Shown here piece after piece: positions 16,671-24,046 of a stretch of DNA of 64,000 nt. The notes beneath the pieces were generated by a model. The model was not told the DNA's origin, ran no database searches, and was given only the letters and a program-made list of their open reading frames with translations. How positions within the stretch are numbered: position 1 is the stretch's first letter; each line of letters begins with the position of its first letter. Made by a program: the position numbers and the translations under genes. The DNA is taken from positions 13,661 through 77,660 of the forward strand of contig JBNKDG010000012.1 of assembly GCA_050288165.1 (NCBI GenBank), written 5' to 3'. The DNA is from JAPHTQ01 sp050288165. Lineage in GTDB: Bacteria; Pseudomonadota; Gammaproteobacteria; Thiohalomonadales; Thiohalomonadaceae.

Positions 16671-17153
16671 TTATCGCTCATGATCTCTTCTATCATCCAC
16701 TCCCCTTCTATCCCCCAGTTCCTGCCAGCGACGCGCGGTACCAACCGCATAGGAAAGACCATATAGCATCACGATGCCTGAGCTCCAGATGAGAAAACTG
16801 TCGACGGCCTCCGGCTTGATGAAATAGACCGGTATGGCGCCCACGCCACGAACGAGATAGATGGCGGCGATGATCACCAGTCCACCGCGCAGAAACGGCA
16901 GACGGCGCATCAAACCCGCACCGGAAAAGGCGTACAACGCCCAGAGAGACAGAACCAGTGCGATAAAGAAGGTCACGATGGCGGGAACCGGTGAGCCACT
17001 CTCGGCCATCGTTGCCATCTCCTCCCCTGCACCGAAGAAGCGATACCAGGCCGGGCCGCCGATAATAATGCCGATATGCAGCAATGCGGCGATAGCACTC
17101 AATACCCCAGCCAGAACAAGAAAAGGTTCGGTTGATTTGGTTTTTTTTGTCAT
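16671..17153 (-). CDS. Small membrane protein with four helices
   Basis: 160 residues; four hydrophobic segments (FLVLAGVLSAIAALLHIGIIIG; AIVTFFIALVLSLWALYAF; GGLVIIAAIYLVRGVGAIPVY; SFLIWSSGIVMLYGLSYAV, quoted in part) and a charged C-terminal tail GDRRGVDDRRDHER. No family was recognised with certainty. Neighbours on both sides are unrelated single genes, so no job can be inferred. Confidence 0.72.
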   Translation of the reverse strand: MTKKTKSTEPFLVLAGVLSAIAALLHIGIIIGGPAWYRFFGAGEEMATMAESGSPVPAIVTFFIALVLSLWALYAFSGAGLMRRLPFLRGGLVIIAAIYLVRGVGAIPVYFIKPEAVDSFLIWSSGIVMLYGLSYAVGTARRWQELGDRRGVDDRRDHER

Positions 17154-17263
17154 GAAAGAGCCTCAGTGGCAAGCCTTCGCAGCTTGCCAACCTTTATGCC
17201 ATTGCGAGCACGGGGCAAAACGTTAAGAGGGTCACAACATCAGGAGAAGAAAGGCAGCTAGTT

Positions 17264-17884
17264 CTACGAGTCCACCTTGCGGCAGAGACAGTAGACGAAC
17301 TGCTGAACATTTCCGCTGGGCGTCGTATGCGACTCTTTCTCATGACCCAAAAGGGTAAAGGGTTCGCCGAACTCATCATGCAATTCGTCCGCACTATAAC
17401 GCATCACGGGCAGACCGCTGCACTCCGTTGGGCCATCCTCGGCAAAGGTCGCCACCAGCACCAGACCACCTGGCTTGACCGCATGCAGGACCATTTCTAC
17501 GTAGGCCTGACGATCTTCCGGCGAAGTCAGAAAATGGAACACGGCACGGTCGTGCCAGACATCGTAGCCATGATACGGAAGCGCGGCGTTGAGGATGTCC
17601 GACTCCAGCCAATGAACCTTATCCGCACGGGAACCGAGCCGCGCCCTGGCCGTCGCCAGCGCAGCTCCGGAAATGTCCAGCACGGTGACGTTTTCGTAGC
17701 CATGCGTCAACAGATCATCTACCAACACGGAGGTACCACCACCGACATCGATAATCGCGGCGTTTGTAGGGATGTTGGCATCCAGAATCAGTTTGAGGGA
17801 AAGCTCGGCATGCTCCTGAAACCAGCTGACTTCAGCCATACCCCTAGTTCCGTAAACTGTTTCCCAGTGCTCTTTGGATTGCAT
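17264..17884 (-). CDS. Class I SAM-dependent methyltransferase
   Basis: 206 residues. Start at ATG 17884 (MQSKEHWETVYGTRG), preceded by CTGGAG; the longer frame upstream lacks a site. Motif I is IIDVGGGTSVLVDDLL, motif II VLDISGAALATAR, then WLESDILNAALP, and WHDRAVFHFL. This is the UbiE/TehB-like small methyltransferase group often annotated as thiopurine or tellurite methyltransferase-like; the substrate cannot be told. It lies next to a second, membrane-bound methyltransferase-like gene. Confidence 0.82.
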   Translation of the reverse strand: MQSKEHWETVYGTRGMAEVSWFQEHAELSLKLILDANIPTNAAIIDVGGGTSVLVDDLLTHGYENVTVLDISGAALATARARLGSRADKVHWLESDILNAALPYHGYDVWHDRAVFHFLTSPEDRQAYVEMVLHAVKPGGLVLVATFAEDGPTECSGLPVMRYSADELHDEFGEPFTLLGHEKESHTTPSGNVQQFVYCLCRKVDS

Positions 17885-17991
17885 AAAAAACTCCAGGTGT
17901 TTTTGCTGTGTGGTGTCTGGACAGTTGCAGACTGTGTGCCGCCCTGACTTTATATTTTCACTGTTCCGGGACATCCGCCACTCAGTGTCTC

Positions 17992-18711
17992 TCAGTATAT
18001 CCAAGGAATCCATCGATAGCGCACACGTCGTGCATAGTCCAGATAGCCCGGCAACTCTTCCAGTAAAGTCCGGTCTTCAAGACCGGTTCTAACCACCGCG
18101 ATGCTTATTGCCACCGCCGCAGGAATCAGTGTCCATACCGAACTCAGCGCAAGAACAATACCGAACAGTGCAAGAATATTTCCGGCATACCCCGGATGCC
18201 GCACAAATCGGTAAGGGCCACTGTCGCATACCACATGTCCGCGATCCGTTTGAATACGCACCACGCTGGAGAAAAAGCGGTTTTCAGCCACTGCCCAGGC
18301 AGCGAATGCGTATCCGAACGAGATCAAAATGAAGCCAGTAACGATGAGCCATAGAGGAAATTCAGGGGACCAGCTATAGCGGTGGTCCAGCCCTGCTACA
18401 GCGACCATAGGATAGCCGATACTCACCGCCATCAGTGGCGCAAGCACTTTGTCCCACGCTTTTGCGTTCTGGAGACTTTCAACATTCTGCCGTTCGGCTG
18501 TTAGTCCGGGATGTCGTTGTTCCGCCCACATGCGCCCACCGATACCAGCGGCCATGATAAGCACGGAATAGAGCCACGCTTGCCACCAACCAAGGTCACC
18601 ACCGCATATCAATAAAATCAGCGGAATGAGGAGATACACCACAACCAGTCTGATCCACTGGCGAGGGGACACAGTTTTGGCTATCTCTTCATTAACAACA
18701 TTTGTCGACAT
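17992..18711 (-). CDS. Isoprenylcysteine-methyltransferase-like membrane protein
   Basis: 239 residues with about five membrane helices and the ICMT/PEMT C-terminal signature GPYRFVRHPGYAGN followed by RTGLEDRTLLEELPGY. Family members methylate small thiols, lipids or unknown substrates with S-adenosylmethionine at the membrane. Bacteria lack prenylated CaaX proteins, so the name gives only the fold. The 3' end is 108 bases upstream of the soluble methyltransferase gene, with no clear terminator in between. Confidence 0.82.
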   Translation of the reverse strand: MSTNVVNEEIAKTVSPRQWIRLVVVYLLIPLILLICGGDLGWWQAWLYSVLIMAAGIGGRMWAEQRHPGLTAERQNVESLQNAKAWDKVLAPLMAVSIGYPMVAVAGLDHRYSWSPEFPLWLIVTGFILISFGYAFAAWAVAENRFFSSVVRIQTDRGHVVCDSGPYRFVRHPGYAGNILALFGIVLALSSVWTLIPAAVAISIAVVRTGLEDRTLLEELPGYLDYARRVRYRWIPWIY

Positions 18712-18744
18712 ATCACCCCCTGAAATTACGGATTTGAGTGATAT

Positions 18745-19052
18745 TTACGCCAGCTTCCCTAATTTCTTCTCAATTGCTTTTTTGATTTTTTCATACGGTA
18801 CTGGAGGACCGTGGTAGATGCTCTTGTCATCTACAAACAGACCCCCGACATACCCCATTCGCGCGCATTCTCCCGAATGGTCGTATCGATCTCCCGGTAG
18901 ATAACCTTATCCCCAAACTCGCTACTGTTCTGTTTGGCGCGCTCCACCGTGCCATTGACACTGGTACACCAGCCATTTGCCAGAGCCGTTACCACAACCT
19001 TTCCGGGGACCGTCTCCGGTTTCTTTTTCATAAGAATAACCGTAAAAGCCAC
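18745..19052 (-). pseudogene. Thioredoxin-fold (GNAT C-terminal-like) protein, frameshifted
   Basis: The frame from 19052 reads KVVVTALANGWCTSVNGTVERAK and ...REWGMSGVCL, then stops. Shifting frame at a G5 run near 18842 restores GGLFVDDKSIYHGPPVPYEKIKKAIEKKLGKLA to a TAA at 18745, which completes the expected thioredoxin-like domain. This domain usually forms the C-terminal part of GNAT-type proteins, so the N-terminal acetyltransferase may also be lost: a TGA lies just upstream of the GTG start. A one-base deletion in a G run is the simplest reading; sequencing error is possible. Confidence 0.72.
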
Positions 19053-19064
19053 TTCAGACCCAAC

Positions 19065-19685
19065 TCAATTTGCCGCACGCTGATACACAAACTTTTTCCC
19101 ATCACCAGATAAAGTAAGTTGATCACCATCGACTGTCCATGTAATTACCCCTTGCACCTTACCGTCTCTGGAAATCTCCATCCTGTTACCGGTTACTACG
19201 AAATTACTTACTGTATGTCCTGGCATAGGCTTTTGCCAAAGCATCCTGGCGTCATCCCTGAAAATATACATCTCATATTGTGCTTTTTTATTTTTGCCAA
19301 TCCATTGACCAACAATACCTTTGTTCAAATTGCCTTGCCCAGGGTTTTGCCTTTTGAATTCTATATAGTTATCACTTCCCTTGTCGCCTAACACAAGGGT
19401 TTCACCGGCTTGCACTGCCTTCATCGCAACATTGCCATCCCCATCAAACTGCAGCGCAAGTTGGCCATTTGTATAGGTATACCCACCTTTCATAATGACC
19501 CGCATTGTGGAGATAGCAACACCATTACTTCTGTATTCCATAATATGGGTAATACCTCCGCGTGTTTTCTCTGTTGCTACCCACAGACCAAAAAGCGAAT
19601 CTACTGTCGACACTTCAGCACCAGAAACATGCAGCGGACACGCCAACAAGTAAGCCGCCACCACAGCACTATGCTTCTTCATCAT
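19065..19685 (-). CDS. Secreted protein of unknown function
   Basis: 206 residues with a signal peptide (HSAVVAAYLLACPLHVSGA). The mature part holds two similar beta-rich halves: SLFGLWVATEKTRGGITHIMEYRSNG and KGIVGQWIGKNKKAQYEMYIFRDDA (quoted in part), each opening with G-x-W and suggesting a duplicated lipocalin-like or META/DUF2147-like strand set. Cysteine only in the leader. It abuts the GNAT gene (stop and start adjoin), so both may be read together. Confidence 0.7.
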   Translation of the reverse strand: MMKKHSAVVAAYLLACPLHVSGAEVSTVDSLFGLWVATEKTRGGITHIMEYRSNGVAISTMRVIMKGGYTYTNGQLALQFDGDGNVAMKAVQAGETLVLGDKGSDNYIEFKRQNPGQGNLNKGIVGQWIGKNKKAQYEMYIFRDDARMLWQKPMPGHTVSNFVVTGNRMEISRDGKVQGVITWTVDGDQLTLSGDGKKFVYQRAAN

Positions 19686-20126
19686 TTAGCTCCTTCTCCA
19701 CGCCTGCAATTGCAATTGTTTCCAACCATTATTCCGGTAAAACTCCAGTGCCGGTGTATTCTGCATATCGGCCAGTAGTTGCAGGCGTGTTGCCCCTTGC
19801 CCTTTTGCCCACTCTTCAAGCGCACTGAGTAGTTGTTTACCGAGTCCTTTGCCGCGGTGTTTGTTATCGACAACGACATCTTCCACCCAGGCGGAGTACG
19901 CCCCTTCGGCGGTGGAGATCACCAGTTGTGCGGTGCACATACCGATGACTATGCCACCCTCACGGGCGACCAGTACACAGGCACGATCGTCGTTGATTAA
20001 TTGTTGCAGGGCGCGGCCTGTCTTGGCCGCATCAAAGTGGAAGTCCGCCTCGATGGCGAAGAGTTGTTGCAGCAGCCCGCCGAGGGCGTCGATGTCCTGT
20101 TCCGTGGCGGGCTCGATGCGAATCAT
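19686..20126 (-). CDS. GNAT-family N-acetyltransferase
   Basis: 146 residues forming one GNAT domain: IRIEPATEQDIDAL at the start, VEDVVVDNKHRGKGLGKQLL as the acetyl-CoA pyrophosphate loop, and LLADMQNTPALEFYRNNGW at the end. A typical small acetyltransferase of the PhnO/RimI shape; substrate unknown. Its start overlaps the last base of the apbE stop codon, so translation is coupled to apbE. Confidence 0.88.
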   Translation of the reverse strand: MIRIEPATEQDIDALGGLLQQLFAIEADFHFDAAKTGRALQQLINDDRACVLVAREGGIVIGMCTAQLVISTAEGAYSAWVEDVVVDNKHRGKGLGKQLLSALEEWAKGQGATRLQLLADMQNTPALEFYRNNGWKQLQLQAWRRS

Positions 20127-21163
20127 TAGAGGGGATCGCTGATGCGGATGTCGGAGGGTGGCGGGTCCTGGAACTGCACTCGCTTCTGCATCGCCGGGTT
20201 CATGTAGACCACACCGGTATCATCCACCAGCATGACGTATTTGATCCCCATCTGCTTGGCGATGCGGTGCCAATCTTTCACACCGGCGACAACCAGCGCG
20301 GTCGCGGCGGCATCGGCTACCGCGCCGTTATCGTGAATCACCGTCACCGAGGTGACACCGACGACCGGCATACCGGTGCGTGGGTCGAGGATGTGGGCGT
20401 AATGCACGCCTTCGTATTCACGATAGCGCTCGTAGTTGCCGGAGGTGAAAACCGACTCATCGCCGCTGACTTCCAGCGAGGCCAGCACACCTTTGCCTTG
20501 CGGATGGCGGATACCGACGCGCCACGGCTTACCGGCCTTGCTACCGATGGCACGCAGGTCACCACCGGCATTGACGATGGCGTTACTGATACCGAATTCG
20601 CGCAGACGCTGAATGGCGAGGTCTACCGCATAACCCTTGGCGAAGCCGCCGAAGTCAAGCTGCACGGCTTTGTTCTTGCTGGTGAGGATGTCGCCCTTGA
20701 GGGTAATGTCGTCCATGCGCGGCGCGGCCTTGACCCACTTTTCGATCGCCTCTTTCGGCGGCGGCGGACCATTGGGGCGGTCATCCTGCTGGAAACCCCA
20801 GAGATGCAGCAGACCACCGATGGCCGGGTCGAACAGGGCGTCGCTCTTGGCGGAGAGTTCAGCGGATTGCTCGATGATCGGGATTAGCGAGGGAATCACC
20901 TTGGCCGGTTTACCTGCGGCGATGGCCTTGTTGATCTCCACCAGCGGACCCGGCTTCCAGGCATGCCAGTCGTGGTGCATCTGCTGGAAGTCCTGAGTGA
21001 TGGTGGCGATCGCCTTCTGCTGCATCTCTTTGTCGGTGCCGAACAGGGTCACGTCGACCAGGGTGCCGAAGACGTAGATCTGGTATTGGCTACTTTGCGG
21101 CGGTGCGTTGCAGGCGCTGAGGGAAAAGATCGTCAGGAAAGCAAGCAGCAGGATTCTGGGCAT
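20126..21163 (-). CDS. apbE: ApbE-type FAD:protein FMN transferase, lipoprotein
   Basis: 345 residues. A lipobox LSAC (C18) follows a short signal, so it is probably membrane-anchored in the periplasm. ApbE features: DFGGFAKGYAVD, VNAGGDLRAIG, YAHILDPRTG and the C-terminal DGAVADAAATALVV-like segment. It attaches FMN to Thr/Ser of target proteins such as RnfG/RnfD or NqrC. In diazotrophs apbE often serves the Rnf complex that feeds nitrogenase; no rnf gene is in the window. It stands downstream of the nif block 1 genes with a 72-bp gap. Confidence 0.93.
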   Translation of the reverse strand: MPRILLLAFLTIFSLSACNAPPQSSQYQIYVFGTLVDVTLFGTDKEMQQKAIATITQDFQQMHHDWHAWKPGPLVEINKAIAAGKPAKVIPSLIPIIEQSAELSAKSDALFDPAIGGLLHLWGFQQDDRPNGPPPPKEAIEKWVKAAPRMDDITLKGDILTSKNKAVQLDFGGFAKGYAVDLAIQRLREFGISNAIVNAGGDLRAIGSKAGKPWRVGIRHPQGKGVLASLEVSGDESVFTSGNYERYREYEGVHYAHILDPRTGMPVVGVTSVTVIHDNGAVADAAATALVVAGVKDWHRIAKQMGIKYVMLVDDTGVVYMNPAMQKRVQFQDPPPSDIRISDPL

Positions 21164-21235
21164 GGTAGTTCCGAGGTGTAGAGCATTAAGTGCCTACAAT
21201 GATACGACTGCGCGCCCCGCCTGTCATGGCGAGGT

Positions 21236-22012
21236 TCAAACAACCTTCAGCGCCTTCCGGTTCTGGGATTGTGTTGCGCTCTGGCTGCGACTGAGATCGA
21301 TGACCCGCCAGGAGAGCGCTTCGCTCAGGGACTGGGCGCCGTTGCCTTCGGCGATGAGCGTGGTGAGCAGGTCACCATCGTCTATCTGACTACCGATGAG
21401 ATAGTCAACGCCGAAGTCGCGCCACTCATCCAGCCAGGGAGTTTCTGCGCCGTAGAGCACTACGGTAGCTTCTTCGGAGAGTTCGAGCAGACGCGGCAGG
21501 GTTTTATCCGCCACGGTTTCGGCCGGGAGGAAGACCCATTCCGCCTTGCGCAGCAGATGCGGTGCGTGGGGTGGGATCGCCGCCGGGAGTTCCAGTGACG
21601 CGACCGAACCTTCCTTGAAGTAACCGGCGCCCTTGCCGGCCACGACCACACGCTTGCCCTTCAGCAACGGTCGGAACCAGTCAAAACCGGCCTGCAGCGC
21701 CTGACGGCCTTTGAACAGACCGCCTTCGCGATAGACCATGTCCGCCTCGCGGTTGATAGCGCAGTTGACCGCGGCGAGACCAATAGAGGCCTGATGGTGA
21801 TCCCATTTCCGCAACCACAGCGCCAGCTCCGCCAGCGAACGGCCCTTCAGGGGTAATCCCTCACCCGGCTCACTTTGTGGACGCGTGCCCGCCATACCGA
21901 CGGAACCGGCACGACAGACTGTCCAGTTCCAGCCGACGAGGAGCTGCTCAACCTCCGTTTCGAGCTTGGCATAGTCAAGCAACAGGTCGTACAACTCCTC
22001 GTGGCGGTTCAT
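21236..22012 (-). CDS. DUF364 (heavy-metal-chelation domain) protein of the nif block
   Basis: 258 residues. The C-terminal part (GKRVVVAGKGAGYF, EWVFLPAETVADKTLPRLLEL, VVLYGAETPWL, DYLIGSQI) matches the DUF364 Rossmann-like domain, preceded by a DUF4213-like segment (NWTVCRAGSVGMAGT, GLAAVNCAIN). Family members occur in nif and other metal-cofactor clusters and are suspected to bind metal; function is not established. It is the last gene of the nifE-led minus-strand run, 12 bases after the ferredoxin gene. Confidence 0.82.
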   Translation of the reverse strand: MNRHEELYDLLLDYAKLETEVEQLLVGWNWTVCRAGSVGMAGTRPQSEPGEGLPLKGRSLAELALWLRKWDHHQASIGLAAVNCAINREADMVYREGGLFKGRQALQAGFDWFRPLLKGKRVVVAGKGAGYFKEGSVASLELPAAIPPHAPHLLRKAEWVFLPAETVADKTLPRLLELSEEATVVLYGAETPWLDEWRDFGVDYLIGSQIDDGDLLTTLIAEGNGAQSLSEALSWRVIDLSRSQSATQSQNRKALKVV

Positions 22013-22024
22013 ATGGGCGGTCTC

Positions 22025-22351
22025 CTAACTCCAGACTTCGGCGGGAGCCAGTAGACGTTCTACCGGTTCACCACCAAGCAGATGCTTTTCGATGATTTCG
22101 TTGACGTCATCTTTGGTCACACGGCAATACATCACCCCTTCCGGATAGACCAGCAGGTTTGGTCCCAGATCGCACGGACCCAGACAGCCACTGCTGGTTA
22201 CAGCGATCCTGCCAAACAGTCCGCGCTTTTCCATTTCCGACCAGAAGGTTTCCCCTACAGCCGCACAACCCTTTTCACTGCAAGAGCCGCGCGGATGGCC
22301 GGGCGGGCGTCCCTGAGTGCATACAAAGACATGTTTCTCTGGTTTTGCCAT
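22025..22351 (-). CDS. Thioredoxin-like [2Fe-2S] ferredoxin (Shethna type)
   Basis: 108 residues with the thioredoxin-fold ferredoxin pattern: HVFVCTQGRPP (C11), GSCSEKGC (C24), and TSSGCLGPCDLGPNLLVYP (C56, C60). Such ferredoxins resemble the NuoE C-terminal domain and Azotobacter Shethna protein I. It is 10 bases downstream of fdxB in the nif run, so a role in electron supply to or protection of nitrogenase is likely but unproven. Confidence 0.88.
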   Translation of the reverse strand: MAKPEKHVFVCTQGRPPGHPRGSCSEKGCAAVGETFWSEMEKRGLFGRIAVTSSGCLGPCDLGPNLLVYPEGVMYCRVTKDDVNEIIEKHLLGGEPVERLLAPAEVWS

Positions 22352-22361
22352 TTACCTCTCC

Positions 22362-22658
22362 TCAGGCCGCTGCAGGCTCGTGGACGTGGCAGTTTTTAGG
22401 GCAGACCTTGGAACAGGCCATGCAACCGATACAATCCATCGCGTCTGCAACAGTCATTACCATTGCTACATCATCATCAAAATCGTCATCACTGTCGTCA
22501 TCATCATCCATCTCACGCTCGACCAGATCGAATACCTTGCGCGGGCAGACCTTGAAACAGCGCCCGCAACCGATACAGTTGGCCTGTTTGACTTCGATAA
22601 TGAATTGCGGTGTCCAGCTTGTACCGCCACGGGTTACACCAGTTATCATTTCGCTCAT
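22362..22658 (-). CDS. fdxB: Ferredoxin III, nif-specific (FdxB)
   Basis: 98 residues. Two [4Fe-4S] motifs, CIGCGRCFKVCP (28-39) and CIGCMACSKVCP (76-87), are separated by a strongly acidic insert with 12 aspartates in residues 51-63. ATG at 22658 (MSEMITGVTRGG) is the usual family start. The TWTPQFI-like N-terminus and acidic linker are typical of FdxB. It should carry low-potential electrons for FeMo-co synthesis or nitrogenase. It sits between the CCE_0567-family gene and the [2Fe-2S] ferredoxin gene. Confidence 0.93.
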   Translation of the reverse strand: MSEMITGVTRGGTSWTPQFIIEVKQANCIGCGRCFKVCPRKVFDLVEREMDDDDDSDDDFDDDVAMVMTVADAMDCIGCMACSKVCPKNCHVHEPAAA

Positions 22659-22689
22659 TGCTACATCCTCAAGTAAAAATAGTAAAACG

Positions 22690-22896
22690 TTAACCTTTTG
22701 CAGCCTTGAGGCGCTTATTGGCCTCTTCCCAGGCTTTACATGCTTCAACCGTGCTCTGTGTCAGTTCGGGCAATTCGCGATAGCCAGCGGGGATACGCTC
22801 TTCCACCAGATCATGTACCTGGCCTGCCCATTCAGTGGCGATGCGCTTCAGTTTCTTGACCTCTTTTTCCAGTTCCTGGATATCTTCTTCTGTCAT
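22690..22896 (-). CDS. CCE_0567-family small metalloprotein
   Basis: 68 residues, a two-helix hairpin (DIQELEKEVKKLKRIATEWAGQVHDLVEER then STVEACKAWEEANKRL, quoted in part). This nif-linked family (DUF683) was structurally shown in Cyanothece to be a helical metal-binding protein. It is two bases from the preceding NifX-associated gene. Likely an accessory of FeMo-co handling. Confidence 0.86.
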   Translation of the reverse strand: MTEEDIQELEKEVKKLKRIATEWAGQVHDLVEERIPAGYRELPELTQSTVEACKAWEEANKRLKAAKG

Positions 22897-22898
22897 GG

Positions 22899-23366
22899 TT
22901 AAAGCCCCGCTACAGTTGAATGTTCGCCGACCAGTTCAAGGGCGATTGAGAGAATCTTGTCTGCCTCGGTTTTCATTTTCGACAGGCTTTCAAAACCGAA
23001 ACGATGCACATCGCGTAATGAACGGTCATGCACCACCAGTTTACCGACGGTAATGATGACGCGACCGAAACCTTCGTGAGTCAGGTGTAAAAGCGGCACA
23101 GCCATCTTGCCGCACTCACTCTCAATCAGGATGGAGATGGCGTTGTAGTAAGCCTTCATGCGTGCGATGACAATCTCGTCCGGATCACCGATCACCGGTA
23201 GCTCACGCTTGCGTTCCTTGGTCAGCACAAAGGGATCGAGTATCTCCGCAGTGCTCATTCCATCAAAGGTGTCGTAGGTATCGATGGCGCGCATCTGCTT
23301 AACCATTTCCTGCATGAAAACGGTTTCAAGTACCGGATCGTCCTGTGCTACAACCATGTCGTTCAT
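22899..23366 (-). CDS. NifX-associated nitrogen fixation protein (DUF269)
   Basis: 155 residues of the family that follows nifX in most proteobacterial nif clusters: FMQEMVKQMRAIDTYDTF, ARMKAYYNAISILIESECG, VGKLVVHDRSLRDVHRFGF and LVGEHSTVAGL. All-helical, cytoplasmic; role in cofactor assembly presumed. It is separated from nifX by a 145-bp class repeat element, so its translation does not depend on coupling. Confidence 0.93.
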   Translation of the reverse strand: MNDMVVAQDDPVLETVFMQEMVKQMRAIDTYDTFDGMSTAEILDPFVLTKERKRELPVIGDPDEIVIARMKAYYNAISILIESECGKMAVPLLHLTHEGFGRVIITVGKLVVHDRSLRDVHRFGFESLSKMKTEADKILSIALELVGEHSTVAGL

Positions 23367-23415
23367 CGTTTTACCCTCTTTTCAAAATTTGTCGGTACAT
23401 TTTTCCAACTACTAT

Positions 23416-23556
23416 GAAGTGGTCTCAAAATTAGGATTCGTGTCCTGAGATAAGGCGCAAAGTCTTCGAGGAGCGCAGTTTACCGGTAGTAAATGAGCAC
23501 CGGAGAAGGCTTTGCAACGCCGTATCGGGGCACGAAGACAGTTTTGAGGCCGCTTC
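23416..23556. repeat. About 141-bp element with terminal inverted repeats, copy B
   Basis: Ends GAAGTGGTCTCAAAATTA and, reversed, GAAGCGGCCTCAAAACTGT. Inside: AAGGCGCAAAG, AGTTTACCGGTAGTAAATGAGCA, GTATCGGGGCACGAAG, which match copy A (14170-14314) in order and spacing. It lies inside the nif run and its right end touches the TGA stop of nifX. The internal arms can also fold as a hairpin in the transcript. Confidence 0.85.
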
Positions 23557-24046
23557 ATTCGCACCACTCTTCGTCTTCCATCACATCGAAACGCTTCTCA
23601 CTCTTCTCTTCGCTTGCAGCCAGTGCGCGTGCCAACCAGCCACTTGGACCATCCTGCAGATCGTGCTGTAGCTCCTTGAGCAAACTATTGATCTGGCTGC
23701 CGTGGGCGACTTTCATCGGCTGAATCTTCAGCGCCATCAACTGGCGTACCGCCGATGGACCGACCGCCAGGCAGTAGACGGCGACACAGCCATCCAACAC
23801 GACGAATTTCTCCAGCAGCTTGCTTTCATTACCGTCCTGATCCAGCGAACCGAATTCGGCCACTTCCAGCAGAGTGATCTCTTCCGGCGTGACCTGATAG
23901 ATGGCGAAGCGCTCGGCGGAGCCGAAGTGCTGATCGACCTTTTTCAGATCCGAACTGGCAAAGGCAACCTTGAATCCGGACTTATCCATCGTTGAGCCTC
24001 CGGCGTGTTCAGTGCGCAGCAGTTTTAACTGGCGTTGTATTGCCAT
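23555..24046 (-). CDS. nifX: Nitrogen fixation protein NifX
   Basis: 163 residues with the dinitrogenase Fe-Mo cofactor-binding domain: KVAFASSDLKKVDQHFGSAERF, LDQDGNESKLLEKF, LDGCVAVYCLAVGPSAVRQL, and a tail GPSGWLARAL. NifX carries NifB-co/VK-cluster precursors between NifB and NifEN. ATG 24046 is chosen as AGGAGG lies five bases upstream; the gene starts inside the 3' end of nifN (38-bp overlap). Confidence 0.93.
   Translation of the reverse strand: MAIQRQLKLLRTEHAGGSTMDKSGFKVAFASSDLKKVDQHFGSAERFAIYQVTPEEITLLEVAEFGSLDQDGNESKLLEKFVVLDGCVAVYCLAVGPSAVRQLMALKIQPMKVAHGSQINSLLKELQHDLQDGPSGWLARALAASEEKSEKRFDVMEDEEWCE

Noticed and set aside
22500..22530. CRISPR or microsatellite at the run of CATCATCATC-like triplets in fdxB
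   Set aside because: The triplets encode the acidic Asp-rich linker of ferredoxin III; no spacers. No CRISPR array was seen anywhere in the window.
22362..22748. Longer start for FdxB with 30 extra residues
   Set aside because: The extra residues are unlike the family and overlap the next gene; ATG 22658 gives the standard protein.
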